Notes: generated by a model not told the origin, from the letters alone. Numbered from the stretch's first letter, positions 33,765-47,700 are shown. The stretch: 64,000 nucleotides of DNA from Eupeodes corollae (GCF_945859685.1 NC_079149.1:82141073-82205072), one strand, 5' to 3'. Numbers and translations are program-made.

Positions 33765-35030
33765 TTTTAACTTCCCGTAGGAAGTTATTGTAATGGGTCC
33801 GATTTGTCAAATTGAAAATTTTGACATTTCTCAACGTTTCAAGGTCCCTAGAGTCGAAATAAAAGATTTTTAGAAAGATGTCTGTGCGTGCGTGTGTACG
33901 TACCTTCGTACGTTCGTACATCCGTATGTCCGTACGTCCGTACGTTCGCGACGTTTTTTTCGTCGTCCATAGCTCAAGAACCAGAAGAGATATTGACTTC
34001 AAATACATTTTGTTATACAGATAATAAGGCAGAAAGGTGCAGAAAGGGCTCTCAAGAAAATTGCGTGGGTGTTTTTTTTTACCATAGCAGTTTGAAAAAA
34101 AGGTGAAAATTTTGGTTAACCCTAATTATCTTACGAGCCAAAAACGCTAGAGACTTGAATTAAATTGTATATATTATATTGTTACATGATACCAAACAGG
34201 TATATTTTTTTGAAAAAAATCAATATAACGGTTTTTTTTTAAGTCAATAAAACTGAAAACAAAATTGTCACCTCCAAAATTTTACGACTGAAATATGATT
34301 TCATCTCTAAAACAATTTTGTGCAACAAAGAATAATGACTAAATTTTGAGAAAAATCGAATTGACAGTTTTTTTTATAAAAAAAAATTCTAAAAAAAAAC
34401 ATTACTCAAAGTTCGTAAAAATTGAATATCGATTCAAATATCTTTTCAAAAACTTGAAATTTAAGCTTCAAGCTTATTTTATCTTAGAGAAATATTGTCT
34501 TCAACATTTTGAAAAATGTTGAGAAAAATCGAATTGACAGTTTTTTTACAAAAAATAAAAACCTAAAAAAAATGTATGAAAGTTGGTAAAAATTGATTTT
34601 CGACGCAAATATCTTTTCAAAAATTTTAAATATTGGCTTCAAAGTAATTTTATCTCATAAGAGATATTGTTTTCAACATTTGGTAAAATTTTTAAAAAAT
34701 CGAATTGACAGTTTTTTTTACAAAAAATAAAACTCTAAAAAAAACAATACTAAAACTTAGTAAAAATTTACTTTCGACTCAAATAGCTTTTCAGAACTTA
34801 AAACTATTGGCTTGAAACTTATTGTATTTCACAGAAAATATTGTTTTCGATATTCAGTAATTTTTATATAAAAATCCAACAGTCCGTTTTTTCATAAAAA
34901 ATAAAATCTACAAAAAATAGTACGCAAATTTGGTAAAAATTGATACGAGTACATATAGACAAACTTTTAAGCAAGGCAAATCGACAGACCGGATGGGAAG
35001 TTATCAGTGTGGGTCGCATCCCAGCCTCTT
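33765..35030 (+). repeat. Non-coding element with internal ~172-bp tandem repeats
   Basis: It begins AACTTCCCGTAGGAAGTTAT and ends near GGGAAGTTATCAGTGTGGGTC, so GGAAGTTAT...GGGTC recurs in the same direction at both ends. The left part has alternating GTACGTNCGTAC simple sequence (33890-33950). The body contains about four diverged units. Their shared word TCGAATTGACAG falls at 34356, 34529 and 34700, with a worn fourth (TCCAACAGTC) near 34875, i.e. a period of about 172 bp. No open frame of interest. It probably is a non-autonomous transposon that is widespread in insects; the class is not known to me. Confidence 0.6.
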
Positions 35031-35665
35031 TTTGTATTGTTACTAATTCTACAGGAACTGAATCAAATTATAAAAATATATGAAACTATTTAATGTATGG
35101 ATAAAGTGAAATAAACAACATTGCTCACTTAATACTTACTTACTTACTTACTATCCAAATATGTCTAAAAAGTGACAGTTCGTTTAAATAAACAAAGCAA
35201 ATTAGACAAATTATTATTAATAAGAATTCCCAATTGTTTACTGGATCATTACACCCCTTGATCTTATAAGAATAATTGTACAGCTAGCAAATTGCTAAAA
35301 GTTAAAGTAGTAATTCCGTGATCTTAACTTACCCAGATTTTGTTGGCAATTTATCACTGTACTTTATATGGAATACCAAAAAAACACGGCTATTGTTAAG
35401 AGATAGTAAGATGTTATAGTCGTTTAAAATTAGGTAAATCATCTTTAAAGGCTAGTAAATTCCTAAAACTGACTTTAACAATTTACGAAATCATTTACAA
35501 ATTTGCGCTATTGCTGTCTTTTTAAAATGCGGACTTGAAGCATCAAATACAATTACTTTATAAATTATTTATTAATTTTTCAATGTTCAATGTTAATTGC
35601 CATCATTTGTGATAAAAAATATCGTAAATAGAGTTATTTCATTTTAATGTTTTATTTTTTTTAAG

Positions 35666-35689
35666 GATGTGTAAATCTAAACTACAGTC
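35666..35689 (+). promoter_or_regulatory. Probable 5' UTR segment of dpr gene with overlapping uORF
   Basis: A T-rich tract ending AAG just before 35666 looks like a splice acceptor, so a 5' UTR exon may lie upstream. An ATG at 35667 opens an 8-codon reading frame whose TGA (35691-35693) overlaps the main start codons at 35690 and 35693. The spliced structure is unproven. Confidence 0.35.
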
Positions 35690-35735
35690 ATGATGAACTT
35701 ATCGTTGACTTTCATCTTCTTACTGTTATCTACGG
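35690..35735 (+). CDS. dpr21: dpr exon 1: signal peptide
   Basis: Encodes MMNLSLTFIFLLLST plus one base; the donor is GTAAG at 35736. Two adjacent ATGs open the frame. The next exon follows after only 75 bases. Confidence 0.75.
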
Positions 35736-38700
35736 GTAAGTTCATATTGTTATACCATAATAAAACGTGAAGAATTTTTTTAATTAATTTTAATTTTTAT
35801 TAACTTTCAGAGGTATTAGATGTTAATTCGAGCGAAAGTAGAAAAAACGAATACAGCGATGTTTTCATAGATCATACAACAGATTTCAATCGACCATTCG
35901 ATACAGAAGAAGAACTAACAATATTACAAGATAGTTTAAGCCAAAGAACCAAACTTCTGGAAAGGGGTTCATATTTCGATACATCCGCATCAAAAAATGT
36001 CACAGCACTTGTTGGGAAAACTGCCAGTTTGAACTGTCGAATCAAAAATCTGGGGAATAAAACAGTAAGTGAATTTTAATTTTAAAATTAGTTAGTTTTA
36101 AGTTTAGAAAAAAATTATATTTTCTTGCAATTTTTTTCTTAAATCTTTAATTTTTTAATTTTGTGCAAGGAGTTTTTCAAAAAATTACGTATATTACTAT
36201 AAATACACAAGTTCAACAAAGATATATGTATATTAATCTTGAAAACGTGTTGAATCAAGGGATTTTGTAAGAACGTCTGCAAGTTGATCCTTTGTTCCAA
36301 TAGACTTGATTTCAGTTAGTCCATTTTAAATGTGATCTCGAAAAGTGGTGTTTTATATCTATATGTTTAGAACGTTTGCTCTCTAAAAGTGTAGCCATTC
36401 CAATACATCCCTTATTGTCTTCGTAAATTATTGCAGGTTCCATGTTAATTTGCTTAAGGTCTTATAATATGACTAGGATCCAAATGGCTTTAGATGTAGC
36501 AGCACTAAGGGCCATATACTCTGCTTCACTTGAAGAAGTCGCAACAGTAGTTTGCTTTTTGCTAGACCATGACACAGTACATCCATGAACTTTAAACGTA
36601 TATCCAGATACCGATTTTCTATCAATTACATCACTCCCCCAGTCAGCATCAGCATATCCAATCAAAGGATGAGAACTATACTTACTTCGAAAACAAGTTT
36701 TTTCTTTTTAGTCCCTTTTAAAAATCTCACAATTCGTTTGCGAGCTTGCCAATGAATTTCTGATGGGTTTTGTTGGTATCTTTCCATGTATCCAGCTGGA
36801 AAACATATATCCGGTCTAACGCACAGCATAATATACATTAAGCTTTCAAGCAATTCTCTGTAGGGCTTGTTAAGTGTAATTTCAGTTATTGTCTTTTTAA
36901 GTAGTAGTCCTTTTTCCATCGGGGTTCTAGTAAGATTACATTCTTCCATTCTAAACTAGCTTAAAACTCTTCCAATGCTGGATACTTGCAATAAATGTAT
37001 TTCGTTTTCATGAAAATCAATCTTATTTCCAAGAATTTGTCTTAAGCTTTTTCAGAAGAATAAGTATGATGATATCATCTTCTTCTTGTCCCATCTTGGT
37101 GTACAAACAATAGTCGTGATTGGATCTTTTAAATCCCAATTGAAGAAGAAAATCGTTAAACTTTTTGTTCCAACATCGGGGTGCTTGTTTTAAGCCGTAG
37201 ATGGATTTGAGTAAGCGACAAAAATTTCTATCTGCTTCGGAAACCCGTTCTGCAACAGCCATATAAAGTTCTTCCTTCAACTCACCATGTAAAAATGCAG
37301 TCTTTACATCTAATTGGTGGAATATCAGGTTTTTGTACAGTCCAACAGCTAACACACGGGTGAGTAGGTTCCTTCATAATCAATTCCAGCCTTTTGTAAA
37401 TATCCCTTCACTACGAGTCTGGCCTTATATCTTTCCGGCTCATCGTTCTCGTTAACTTTAATTTGGAAGATCCACTTCGGTTTCAAAATTTTCGCATTCT
37501 TCGATTTTCGGACCATTTGCCAAAATTTGTTTTCATTCATTGAAGAGAGTTCGTCTTCAATAGCCTTATACCATTTCGCAGCATCAGAGCAGGAATTGAT
37601 TTCACCAAAATAATTCGGAATACCTTGTAAAAATTCATCCGCAGATGTTGCTCTATAACTCATGTAATAATCATCAAACTTACTTGGAGGTGGGCGCTCC
37701 CGTTCGCTGGGCCTTACAGTAGCCTCGCCTTGAAGATCACTGTTGTAATTTTGCGAAGGGAGCGCAGCAGCACCATCGCTGACAGCATGATGTTCATCTT
37801 CCAAGTCTTCACTAACTGTATCTTCAGTTATGGTAACATCACCAGAGTCTTCAACAGTTTCATCTTCAGTAATTTTCAGATCTTCATCACACAAGCCATC
37901 AACTAGTTGATCTTCTGTTTCATCTTGGTTATAATCAGAACCGACGAGTATTTCAGATGACTCTTCTTGCTCGTCGTTGCTGACTATAACAAAATCATTT
38001 TTATTTTTGTTCTTTGTTGATATTTTATACTTGAACGGAAAGTCAGTTTCGTCAAATTTAACATCTTTTGCAGTAAAAAACTTTTGAGTTTCCATATTCA
38101 AAAGTTTGTATCCATCCGGTACATAGCCAACCATAACTGACTTACGACTAGGTATCTCCGCATAAGCTTTGCAACCAAAAACACGGAGTTTTTCTAAATC
38201 AGGTTTTGTACCATACCACATCTCAGCCGGAGTCTTAGGACAATCTAAAGACTTAGCATAGGTATTCTATTTATCAGGTATGTGCCAGTTAGAGTCACCT
38301 CACCCCACATTCGTTTTGGCATTTTGGATTCTAGTAGCATTGTTCTTATTTCTTCGATTAGTGTCCGGTTAAACCTTTCAGCCACTCCATTTTGCTGTGG
38401 CGAGTAAGCAAACATTTTGTACCATAACTTTTGTTCCCTTGAACAATACTCTCATCCTTGATCTACAGCAAGCTTCGATATGGATTTTCCAAACATCGAT
38501 CTTGTCATAGCTTTATATTCCTTTAGCGCTTCAAAAACTTCAGATTTTCTTTTTATAAGTCATAGCAAAATGTGTGAAGTCATCAATGGGACCGCAAACA
38601 TCAGAATGAATTCTTTCTAGAACTCTTGTTGTTCTTTTCCCAACACATTTGAATGGATCACGACACTGTTTACCTTCTATGCAGACGTCGAAAAAAACAA

Positions 38701-41700
38701 TGTCATCCAATGAAGCCATTTTGAGTCCCTTTAACATGTTTTCCCTTGTAATTTTTGTGAAGGCTCCATGTCCAACATGACCCAAACGCCTATGCCTATG
38801 CCACAACTTGATTTCTTCTGTTTTGCATAGATTAGCTGAATGTCCCTGTATTTCGAATTCGACTTCATATGAATTTTCTTGCAAGTAAGCTTCTGCAATC
38901 ACTAGTCCATTTTTAACTATAATAGCTCTGTTTTTGAAGGATTGGACATCAACTCCAACACAAGTTAGTTTTCTTACAGAAAGTAAGTTGTCCCTCAGTT
39001 CTGGCAAGTAAACCACGTCTTTTATAATGGCATCTACATTCTTGTTTGTGTTTTCGTTTAAGGATCCTGAGCTTTTTGCAACTAAAAATTGATCATTTAT
39101 GTCAACATTGATTAGTACAGCCTCGCTAAACACCAGTTTTCCTTTGACAGATGATCACTAGCTCCAGAGTCTAATTTAAACTTAATTTGTGTACCCAGAT
39201 CTTTCATTCCTCTTGATTAGTTACGGTCTGACATCAAACAGATGCCTTTCGTATTTTTGTTGCATCTTTAATTCGGCCCAACGTCATTTTTCCGACAGTC
39301 TACTGCTAAGTGTTCTATCTTGTTACACTAAAAGCATTTACCTTGAAACTTAAAGGTTTTCTTTGGGTATTTCTTCCCAGCGGAAATTCTTCATATCCTG
39401 CATCAGTAGCTTGAACGACTTTCGTTAAAACATCAGCCAGATTAAGTGAGTCCTGATGTTTTCGAATTCTGAACTGCCAATCATCGAATCCGCTTCCATT
39501 GAATTGCGGTATTCCACAAACTGACTCTTTTGATTCACCTATTAGAGTCTTGTTGTTTTACAAACAGGAAATAATATATTTATTTATATAGCTAAGAAAG
39601 ATGTTGTATCAACAACGTTTGAAATCGGAATAAGAAAATTTGTGACAACTAATTTTCTCATAATATTAAATATTAAAAAAAAAGATTGCTTATGTTTTTC
39701 AATATTTATAAAATAAACAAAAAAGGAACTTTCATCGAAAATAGATAAATAAAATAAATTGGGTGGCGCAACAGTCCTTTGCGAACTAGGGCCTAGTGAC
39801 TTACAACTCTCAACCATTCCTGTGTGCGAGTAATGCTGTCAGGAATGGAGGGGACCTACTGTTTATATGCCGAATCCGAACGGTTTATTTGAGAAAGCAC
39901 TTTTTCATGACAAGAGTTACTCTTGGAGAATTTATCAATTCCTCGCAAGAGGCAGTAAACGTGAAAAGACTTTAGATGGCATAGGCATATTGATCGAACC
40001 CTAGACCTCTGGCATGACAGTCCAACGCACTAACCCTCATGCCACGGGTACTACGAAAATAGATAAAACAAAGATAAAAATAACATAGATTATTTCAGTC
40101 TCTAACTTATTAACAATAAAAAAATTAAAAAAACTCTTTTATATCATATTTGCTAGTCAAACAACTTTGACATTGAGTTACAATATATTAATATTGTAAA
40201 AATAAGTATTTTTCGGAAGAATAATTTTTTTTAATTAATTCTGGCTTTCCTTTTAAACAATTCATAATTGCATTTGCAAATTAAAATAGACCTGACTGTT
40301 TTAATTTGTGTGTTGTTTTTTTTTTTTGTTTGTCCTTACAATGTTTAAAATTGAAAAAAACTCTCTCTGTAGGGGCATTAGAACCAGGAAGGATAAACAA
40401 ATCTCTAGGATTTTTGAAATGTTTTCATACTGCATCATTTTTTTTTATTAAAAAACTTAAAAATTTTGACCACCTATCTCCAGCACTTATGTACATATTT
40501 GGCCATCCTTCCATTTTGTCGGAAGAAACTTAACTTTTTACACATAAAAACTCGTCAAAAACATTTTACATTTTACCCATGAAAACTCGTCAAAAACATT
40601 AAACTTAACTCCACATTGTCCCAGGAAAAAGTGTAATCCTTGCTCTTCATTTATTTTTGGAGTGAAGGATTTTTCAACAATGCAATAATTCCAACATACA
40701 GTGAGAGTGCACTCTCGAAATATCTTTTGAAAAATACCATAACTAGTCCAAATGCAAAGAAGATAAGTTTCATTTACATTCACTGAAAGTTATTTTTACC
40801 ATTGTCATGGCCAGTAAAATTCAATGGTAAAATTAATTGCCAGAGGTAAAAGTCATCCTGTGCGCAAGTGTAAGAGTATTAACTTCCCTTGTATGTAAAG
40901 CCTAGTACATACTTGTGAACCATCTCGTGAACCCATACAAATTTCAGTTTTTGGTTCACCCGTGAACTTGCTCGTGAAGCTGAGTGGAGAACAAAGTGGA
41001 GAGTTTTCGTTCACAGGCAATTCACGTGCAAAATGTACGGGAACTGTTGGTGAAGCTTTGACATTTGGTTTCCGCATTTTACAACGTGTACTCACAAGTG
41101 TGTACCAGTGAGCAATGTCAAAAGTTCACTTTCTCCACTGGCGAACGTTCACTTCACGAGGAAGTATGTACTAGGCTTAAGGATGTACAATATGATCTCG
41201 TTTTTGTAAATGGGCGAGTAGGAAGTGTTCCGAAAAAGAAAGACTACGTATTATGATGTAAGGGTACGTTTTCATTAAACATTTAATGGTTTTCATGCTT
41301 ATGCTTTCCCTAAAGTAAAAAGTCATAAAACAATGAACAAATAATGAGCATTTTTTTATATTTTCCGACACACAATAATTCATGATGAATATTTTCTGGA
41401 AATAATAAACTGTTCATTATAATAATGAACGGATGGTCACCTTCATTATGTATTTCTTTCTATTTAAAACAATATTAATATTAAGTTTTTGTAAAACTAA
41501 TTTTACACGGCAAACACCGCCAAAGTTTTTTTTGTATTGTTTTTAACTTTAAATTATTTTAAGAATAAATTAAATAAACATAAAAACTATCATTTCAGGT
41601 TTCATGGATCAGGCACAGGGATCTACATTTGCTTACAGTAGTAGAAAATACATACACTTCTGACCAAAGATTTACAAGTACTCATAATAAACAAACTGGA

Positions 41701-44700
41701 GATTGGTCATTGCAGGTGAGTGAAAAAGCTGGTCTTGAATTCTAAAGAATTTTGACTATCTTTTAAACATTTTTGTATTCTCAGAAATATATGTAAACCA
41801 CATTTCTCATACAAAATTCTCAACTTTGCTGTTAGAAATCCGAGAATAGTTTTTTGATGATTCGAATTCTCAAGCATTTTCCTTCGCACAGTCAAAAAAT
41901 AAACCAAAAAATGCAAAGCATTCAGTCCATTTGCTGTAACGAAACTTAAATGTTCAATCTTTGTATATTTATGAAGTCTATAGTTTTATCATGGAGCTGT
42001 TATTTTTACGTTTGCTGTATCCACAAGATGACGTTGGCGTTACTCTCAGATGTTTTTAGAAAGACGTAAATAGGTGCAAAAAAGAAAGTAGGTGAAATAG
42101 AAAAACTTTAAAAAGTCTCAACCCGCAGAGTTTGGGTTTAGGATTGTCTTGGCTGGTTTTTCTTGCCTATCTTTGTTTCTTGGCGTTGATTTATTATTGT
42201 GTCCTGTGTTTTCGAGTAAACAAAAATATGCCACCGGACAATTTCAAGTGGAGAAAAGACCTTATAACCGAATTAATTTACATGAAGGAATGGTTGAGAG
42301 AATAGCTTGGTAGTTTAAGTTTTGCATTTCAAACTACCCGTTCACCCCTTGAAACTAAGTGGCAGCCAACTTATCACCTGGCGATATTGCGTCTCTCAAA
42401 ATTTTATTTTTTAATGTCATTTTCAATGAACGACGAAAGCAGGTTAAGAGTTTCTTCATTCATCCTTGTATAATTTAAAAACAATGGTTTATCATTCGAT
42501 TTTAGTTCTTTTGTCAAGAAAATGAAGGATTCGAATTCAGATCTATTTTTTCCCCAGATTTTTTTCCATTTCCCTTTTTTCTTTTGTTTGGAAATTTTTA
42601 AAGCATCCTTACAAAAGTCTTACAAATCAAACAAGAAAATATGCGAAACACGCAGCATACAGAAAGTCTGAGTGTAATAACACACATAAGCAAACAAATC
42701 TGCAATAACTAATGTTGCAGTTAGCCACTAGGTGCCGCCCCTTAAAAACCTATGGTTATACTACTATAGGTTTTATACGAGTAAACAAAGGTTTAATCTT
42801 AACGCTTGTTTTCAACTTTTTCTGCTAGGTAAACTGTCACATAAGAGCTCATGTCATACTTAAGTTTTTGATAATTTGATAAAAACTCTTTAAAAAAAAA
42901 GGTAGAGCAAAATTTTAAACGATTTAGTGAAATGATAAAGAAATTTTTAGCAATTTACTTACATTAATTAAATTTTTTTAACAATTTGCTAAAGTTAAAA
43001 TCACGGAATGGCTACTTTAACTTTAAACAATTTGCTAAATCTATATGACATCTGTACCATTGTTCTTATAAGAGTAGTGGATGAAATTGTCCAGTCAACA
43101 GGAAATAGATTCGTTTAAACATATTCGCTTAGTTTATTTTCACGAACTGTCACTTTTTAGACATATTTGGATGCTCGGTTTTAATAAAAGCAAATTAGCA
43201 AATTTATAACGGCAAAGACTAACCGAATTCCGCTGCAAGGGCGATAGAATAACTCAACCTAGGTGACGCAGATCAACAATTCCGCTTACCCGACCTAGAC
43301 GAAGTGAAGATAGCTATATCTAAACTGAAGTCAAACAAAGCTGCTTGAGCTGACGGCATCGCTGCCGAACTTTAAAGCAGCAGACGATGACTTGGCAGGG
43401 AGCATGCACCAACTATCTGCAAAATATGGTCGGAAGAAAGCATGCCCGATGAGTTGAATCTCACCATAGTGTGCCCGATACATAAGAAAGGAGACCCTCT
43501 AAACTGCGCCAACTACAGAAACATCAGTCTCCTTAACATTGCATATAAGATCCTCTCTACCGGTTTATGGGAACGTTCGTCAACAACCTGATAGGTCCTT
43601 ATCAGTGTCGCTTCAGACCAGGAAAGTCCACTATCGACCAAATTTTCACACTACGGCAGATTTTGGAAAAAAAACCCAAGAGATTCAAATTGATACCCAC
43701 TATCTCTATATCGATTTTAAAGCCGCGTATGACAGCATCCATAGGGAAGAGCTCTACCGAGCAATGTCTAGTTTTGGCATCCCTGTCAAACTTATCCGTT
43801 TGTGCAGAATGACGATCGAGAATGCACGCTGCGCTATCAAGGTCAGAAAAGATCTCACCGTTTCATTTGATGTCATAAAAGGTTTTAGCCGCGGCAGCAA
43901 CAATTAGCCGAGATGATGAAACCAGAGAAGAATAAAGAACCATATACCAGAACGATGATGACGATGCCGAAAATCTATAAAACTAAATTTAAGAGTATTT
44001 ATATTTTTAATTTATCTCTAATCTCTTTTCTTTTTTCTCTCTTTTTTCTATTTTTATTTTTCCCTTATTTTCTTTTTTCTTATAATTTGATTATGATCTA
44101 TGATTTATTATGTAAAAGTAGTTACTTTGAGTCTTTTTATTTTCTATGCGTATTGTTATTCTCTCGCTCCAAAACTATAAATTACAGAGTTGAGTGAGAC
44201 AAATGTGAATTCCTTGGGTGGCGGCAGCGATGTTATACTAAAAACAATGCTTAAAGTTTTTTGCAAACGTAGAGTTGGTTTTAAGGTCGCTCACATTAAT
44301 GCTCAAAGTTTGCTGCCGAAAATCGACGAATTTAGAAATTTGTTTGAGAAATCGAATTTGGATGCAGTTTGTATCTCCGAAACATGGTTTTCTCCTGAGA
44401 TTAGCGATGCTTGTTATAAATTGAATGGCTACAAACTTTTTAGGTCCGATAGATGTGGTGGTGGTGGTGGTGTTGCGATTTATATTAGAGTTGGTTTGCC
44501 GTGTAAAGTAATTTGCTCCTCCCCGCCAGGTTCCACGTACGAATATTTATTCTTGGATGTTGTAGGTAGCGAAAATAATCTATTGCTGGGAGTTATCTAT
44601 CGGCCAAATAGATATGTTGAAACAGAACCATTATACAATCTAATACAGCATATTACGGTAAGATCTTCTAATGTAATTATATGTGGTGACCTTAATAATA

Positions 44701-47700
44701 ATATTTTAGTAGATAAAAGTCTATGTGCTGAAATGAGTTCTTATGATCTATATTCCGTTAACTCTTCAGTTCCCACTCACTATACTAGAACCTCAAGCAC
44801 TTTACTGGATATTTTCTTTGTTAATAATATTGACAAAGTGTTATGCTACGATCAACTTTCTGCTCCTTTATTTTCATGCCACGATCTTATTTTACGTACT
44901 GCGTACTGAAAATAGCACGCATACGTCTTATCAAGTTCGGGACTTTAAAAACATTGACTTATCTTTACTTGAACATCATATTCGCTGTATTCCTTGGGAA
45001 AACATTTACTTAATGTCCTCACCTGATGATCAAGTAGAGTTTTTGAATAACAACTTAGTAAACTTGTTCGATAACCATGTCCCACTTATAACCAAAAGAT
45101 CCCAATCGATACCGAAACCCTGGTTCACCAATGTAATTAAAAATTTGATTAACCAGCGTGATCAAGCTTACCGATGGTGGATACGATATCGGGTTGAAGA
45201 ACTTTATAAAGTTTATAAAATTCTACGTAACAAAGTTGTTTTAGAAATTAGAATGGCAAAAAATCAATTTTATTCCACACGACTTAACACAAGTTCTGAT
45301 GGCCGAAAGCTCTGGAAAAACCTACGTGAATTTGGAATTGGAAAACAACGTCAAGTGATCCAAAACAGCGTTGACCGCAATGAACTTAATCGCAAGTTTT
45401 TAACTCCTTTAAACCAAGTTCAACCAGAAGACATAAATACAGATGACGTACGAGTAGAACACATGTTCTCCTTTTCCCCTTTCTCTTTTTCAGGAGTAAC
45501 AAATTAAGTTGTTGTTGAAAATTTCCTTGCAGTTAAATCTAATGCAATGGGGGTGGATGGAACTAACCCTATTTTCCTCAAAGCCATTTTGCCTTTGTTA
45601 CTGCCTTTTTTAACACATATTTTCAACACCGTTCTTACTACTGGAATTTTTCCTCAAAAATGGAAAACAGCTAAAATTATTCCTATCCTAAAAAATTCCC
45701 TATGTGATGAATTCAGACCGATCTCCATTCTTCCATTCTTATCAAAAGTCTGCGAACGCATAATGCAAACTCAACTTAATAGTTATGTACGGAGTAATAG
45801 CCTCTTAGTGAATATTCAATCAGGTTTTCGACCAAAACACAGTTGTACAACCGCGCTGATGAAAGTCATTGAAGATATAAGATCCGAACTTGATAAGGAT
45901 CAGCTTTCCGATTTCCTTCCCATAGTACGAGGTGTTCCGCAAGGATCGATACTGGCTCCACTCCTTTTTTCCTTATATATTAACGAAATAGCGTCAATAA
46001 TTATTCACTCTTCAAAACATTTTTACGCAGATGATATTCAAATATATCAAAGCTGTGCACTAGGCCTTATAGAAAACTGTATTTTCAATATGAACGAGGA
46101 TCTTGAGCGAATCTCTAGCTGGGCAGAAAGAAATGGTTTAAATCTTAACCCAAGCAAATGTAAATGTCTTGTCGTCTCTAAAAAAGTGTTAGATATATCT
46201 TATTTTCCATCGGTAATGCTCAACAGCATTTGTTTACAATTTGTAAACTCATCAAAAAATCTAGGAAGGGTTTTCAACAGAACATTGACGTGGAATGACC
46301 ATATTAATTTAATAGTAGGAAGAACATACGGAATTCTCCGGAATTTGTGGAATTTTCAAAAGTTTACACCATTAAACACAAGAATTATTCTCGCAAAAAC
46401 ACTAGTTATCCCAGTTCTAACTTTTGGTTGTGAAATATATTTTAACTGTGATTCTGCCAGCAAAACTAAATTAAAGGTAGCATTTAATAGTACTATTCGT
46501 TACATATACGGACTTAGAAAATACGATCATGTGTCTCATCTGAGCTTGAAACTCCTTAATATGTCATTTCAAAGCTTTGTTAAATTTTGAACCTTGAAAA
46601 TATTGTTTTCTGTCTTACGAACCGGTCAACCAACATATCTTTATAATTTTCTTCACTTTTCGGTATCAAACAGATCAAATTTTTTAATACTTCCCCGTTT
46701 CCAATGTCTTACATCTGAAAGACAATTTTTTATAGCTGCAATCCGCCTTTGGAATTCACTCCAACCTCATCTGCGAGAAATAAACAACGCGCGTCGATTT
46801 CAAAATAGTTTAAAAGATTTCTTTATTTTTCAAAGCAACTAACTTCTAATTTTTCTCCTCTTTGCTACTCTATCTTTTCTTTCATTATTAACCTCTTTTT
46901 TCCCTTTATTTCATCCTAACTCATAAATTCCCGTTCTATTTTTCTTGTTTGTATTCTTTTTTTTTGAATTCATTAAAATTTATATTTAGATATTTAAAAA
47001 TCATTAAAGTTAATTTTTGCTCTTTTTTTTTAAATAATTAAACTTGAACAATGTACATAATAGATATAAACTATCACGAATTTATAAGATTAATCTTACC
47101 GTGTTAGCATATACATCATATATGTATATGCTGTCAATAAAATAGGACAACGAACGTCTTGGAAAATACGTCACCATGTACAGCAATAACTTCGAGGTAG
47201 TTAAGAACTTTGTCTACCTATAGGCACCGCTATAAACACAGACAACGACACCAGCGCTGAAATCAAACTGAGAATACCTCTGGCAATTGGCTGCTTCTTT
47301 GGACTTTGAAGGCAATTGAAAGGTAAAGTCCTCTCTCGAGCATCTAAAATCACTATCTATAAGACATTCATCATCCCGGTTCTCATTTATGGCGCTGAGG
47401 CCTTGACCCTGTCAAAGGAAGATGAGAAAATTCTTCGGAGGATTTTTGGCTCCGTAATCATAGATGGAGAATGGAAGAGAAGATGTAACGACGAACTGTA
47501 CGGGCTGTACAGCGACACTGACCTAGTTAACAGAATTAAAGACCAACCGCTTAGATAGCTAGGTCATATAGAGCGAATGGACAATGGGCTCCAGCCCGGA
47601 AAGTCTTCGAATCCAATCCCGAGGGACGACGTAGTAAAGAAAGACCGCGACTCAGGTGGCGCACGCAGGTGGGTGAAGATGAAGACCTTAACCAACTTGG

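Larger units (their letters stand above)
32230..35545 (+). repeat. Unnamed repeat family, copy A (interrupted)
   Basis: Blocks at 32323-32350, 32640-32735 and 35148-35545 carry the recurring TTAGCAATTTAC / GTAAATTGCTAA motif. They match, in inverted order and orientation, blocks at 42850-43230 and 47790-47940. The clearest shared run is CCAAATATGTCTAAAAAGTG ACAGTTCGT at 35154-35183 against the complement at 43143-43173. After it come further shared words (CTTATAAGAA, AAAGTTAAAGTAG, ATTCCGTGAT). Copy A is split by a LINE tail (32410-32600), a LINE end (32740-33720) and the element at 33765-35030. No coding capacity. Confidence 0.6.
43910..47148 (+). mobile_element. CR1/Jockey-type LINE, nearly complete, inserted in the RTE-like LINE
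   Basis: It occupies the gap between the two RTE-like pieces. A pyrimidine-rich 5' region (43990-44170) is followed by an endonuclease ORF and an RT region. The 3' end is at GTCAATAAAATA near 47145. It is the fullest copy of the family that also includes 27736-29650. No clear target duplication was identified. Confidence 0.65.

Noticed and set aside
33888..33960. A repeat-rich protein or regulatory site at the GTACGT run
   Set aside because: Simple alternating sequence within a non-coding transposable element; the open frame there is low-complexity.
35100..35150. A CRISPR-like or regulatory array of TTAC units
   Set aside because: It is a short tetranucleotide run of the sort left as the 3' tail of RTE-like LINEs; the same tail is seen at 47773 and 50063.
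44890..46842. A functional LINE enzyme, judging by the long open frame
   Set aside because: Motif A is deleted, an in-frame stop lies at 45505, and the endonuclease frame is shifted.
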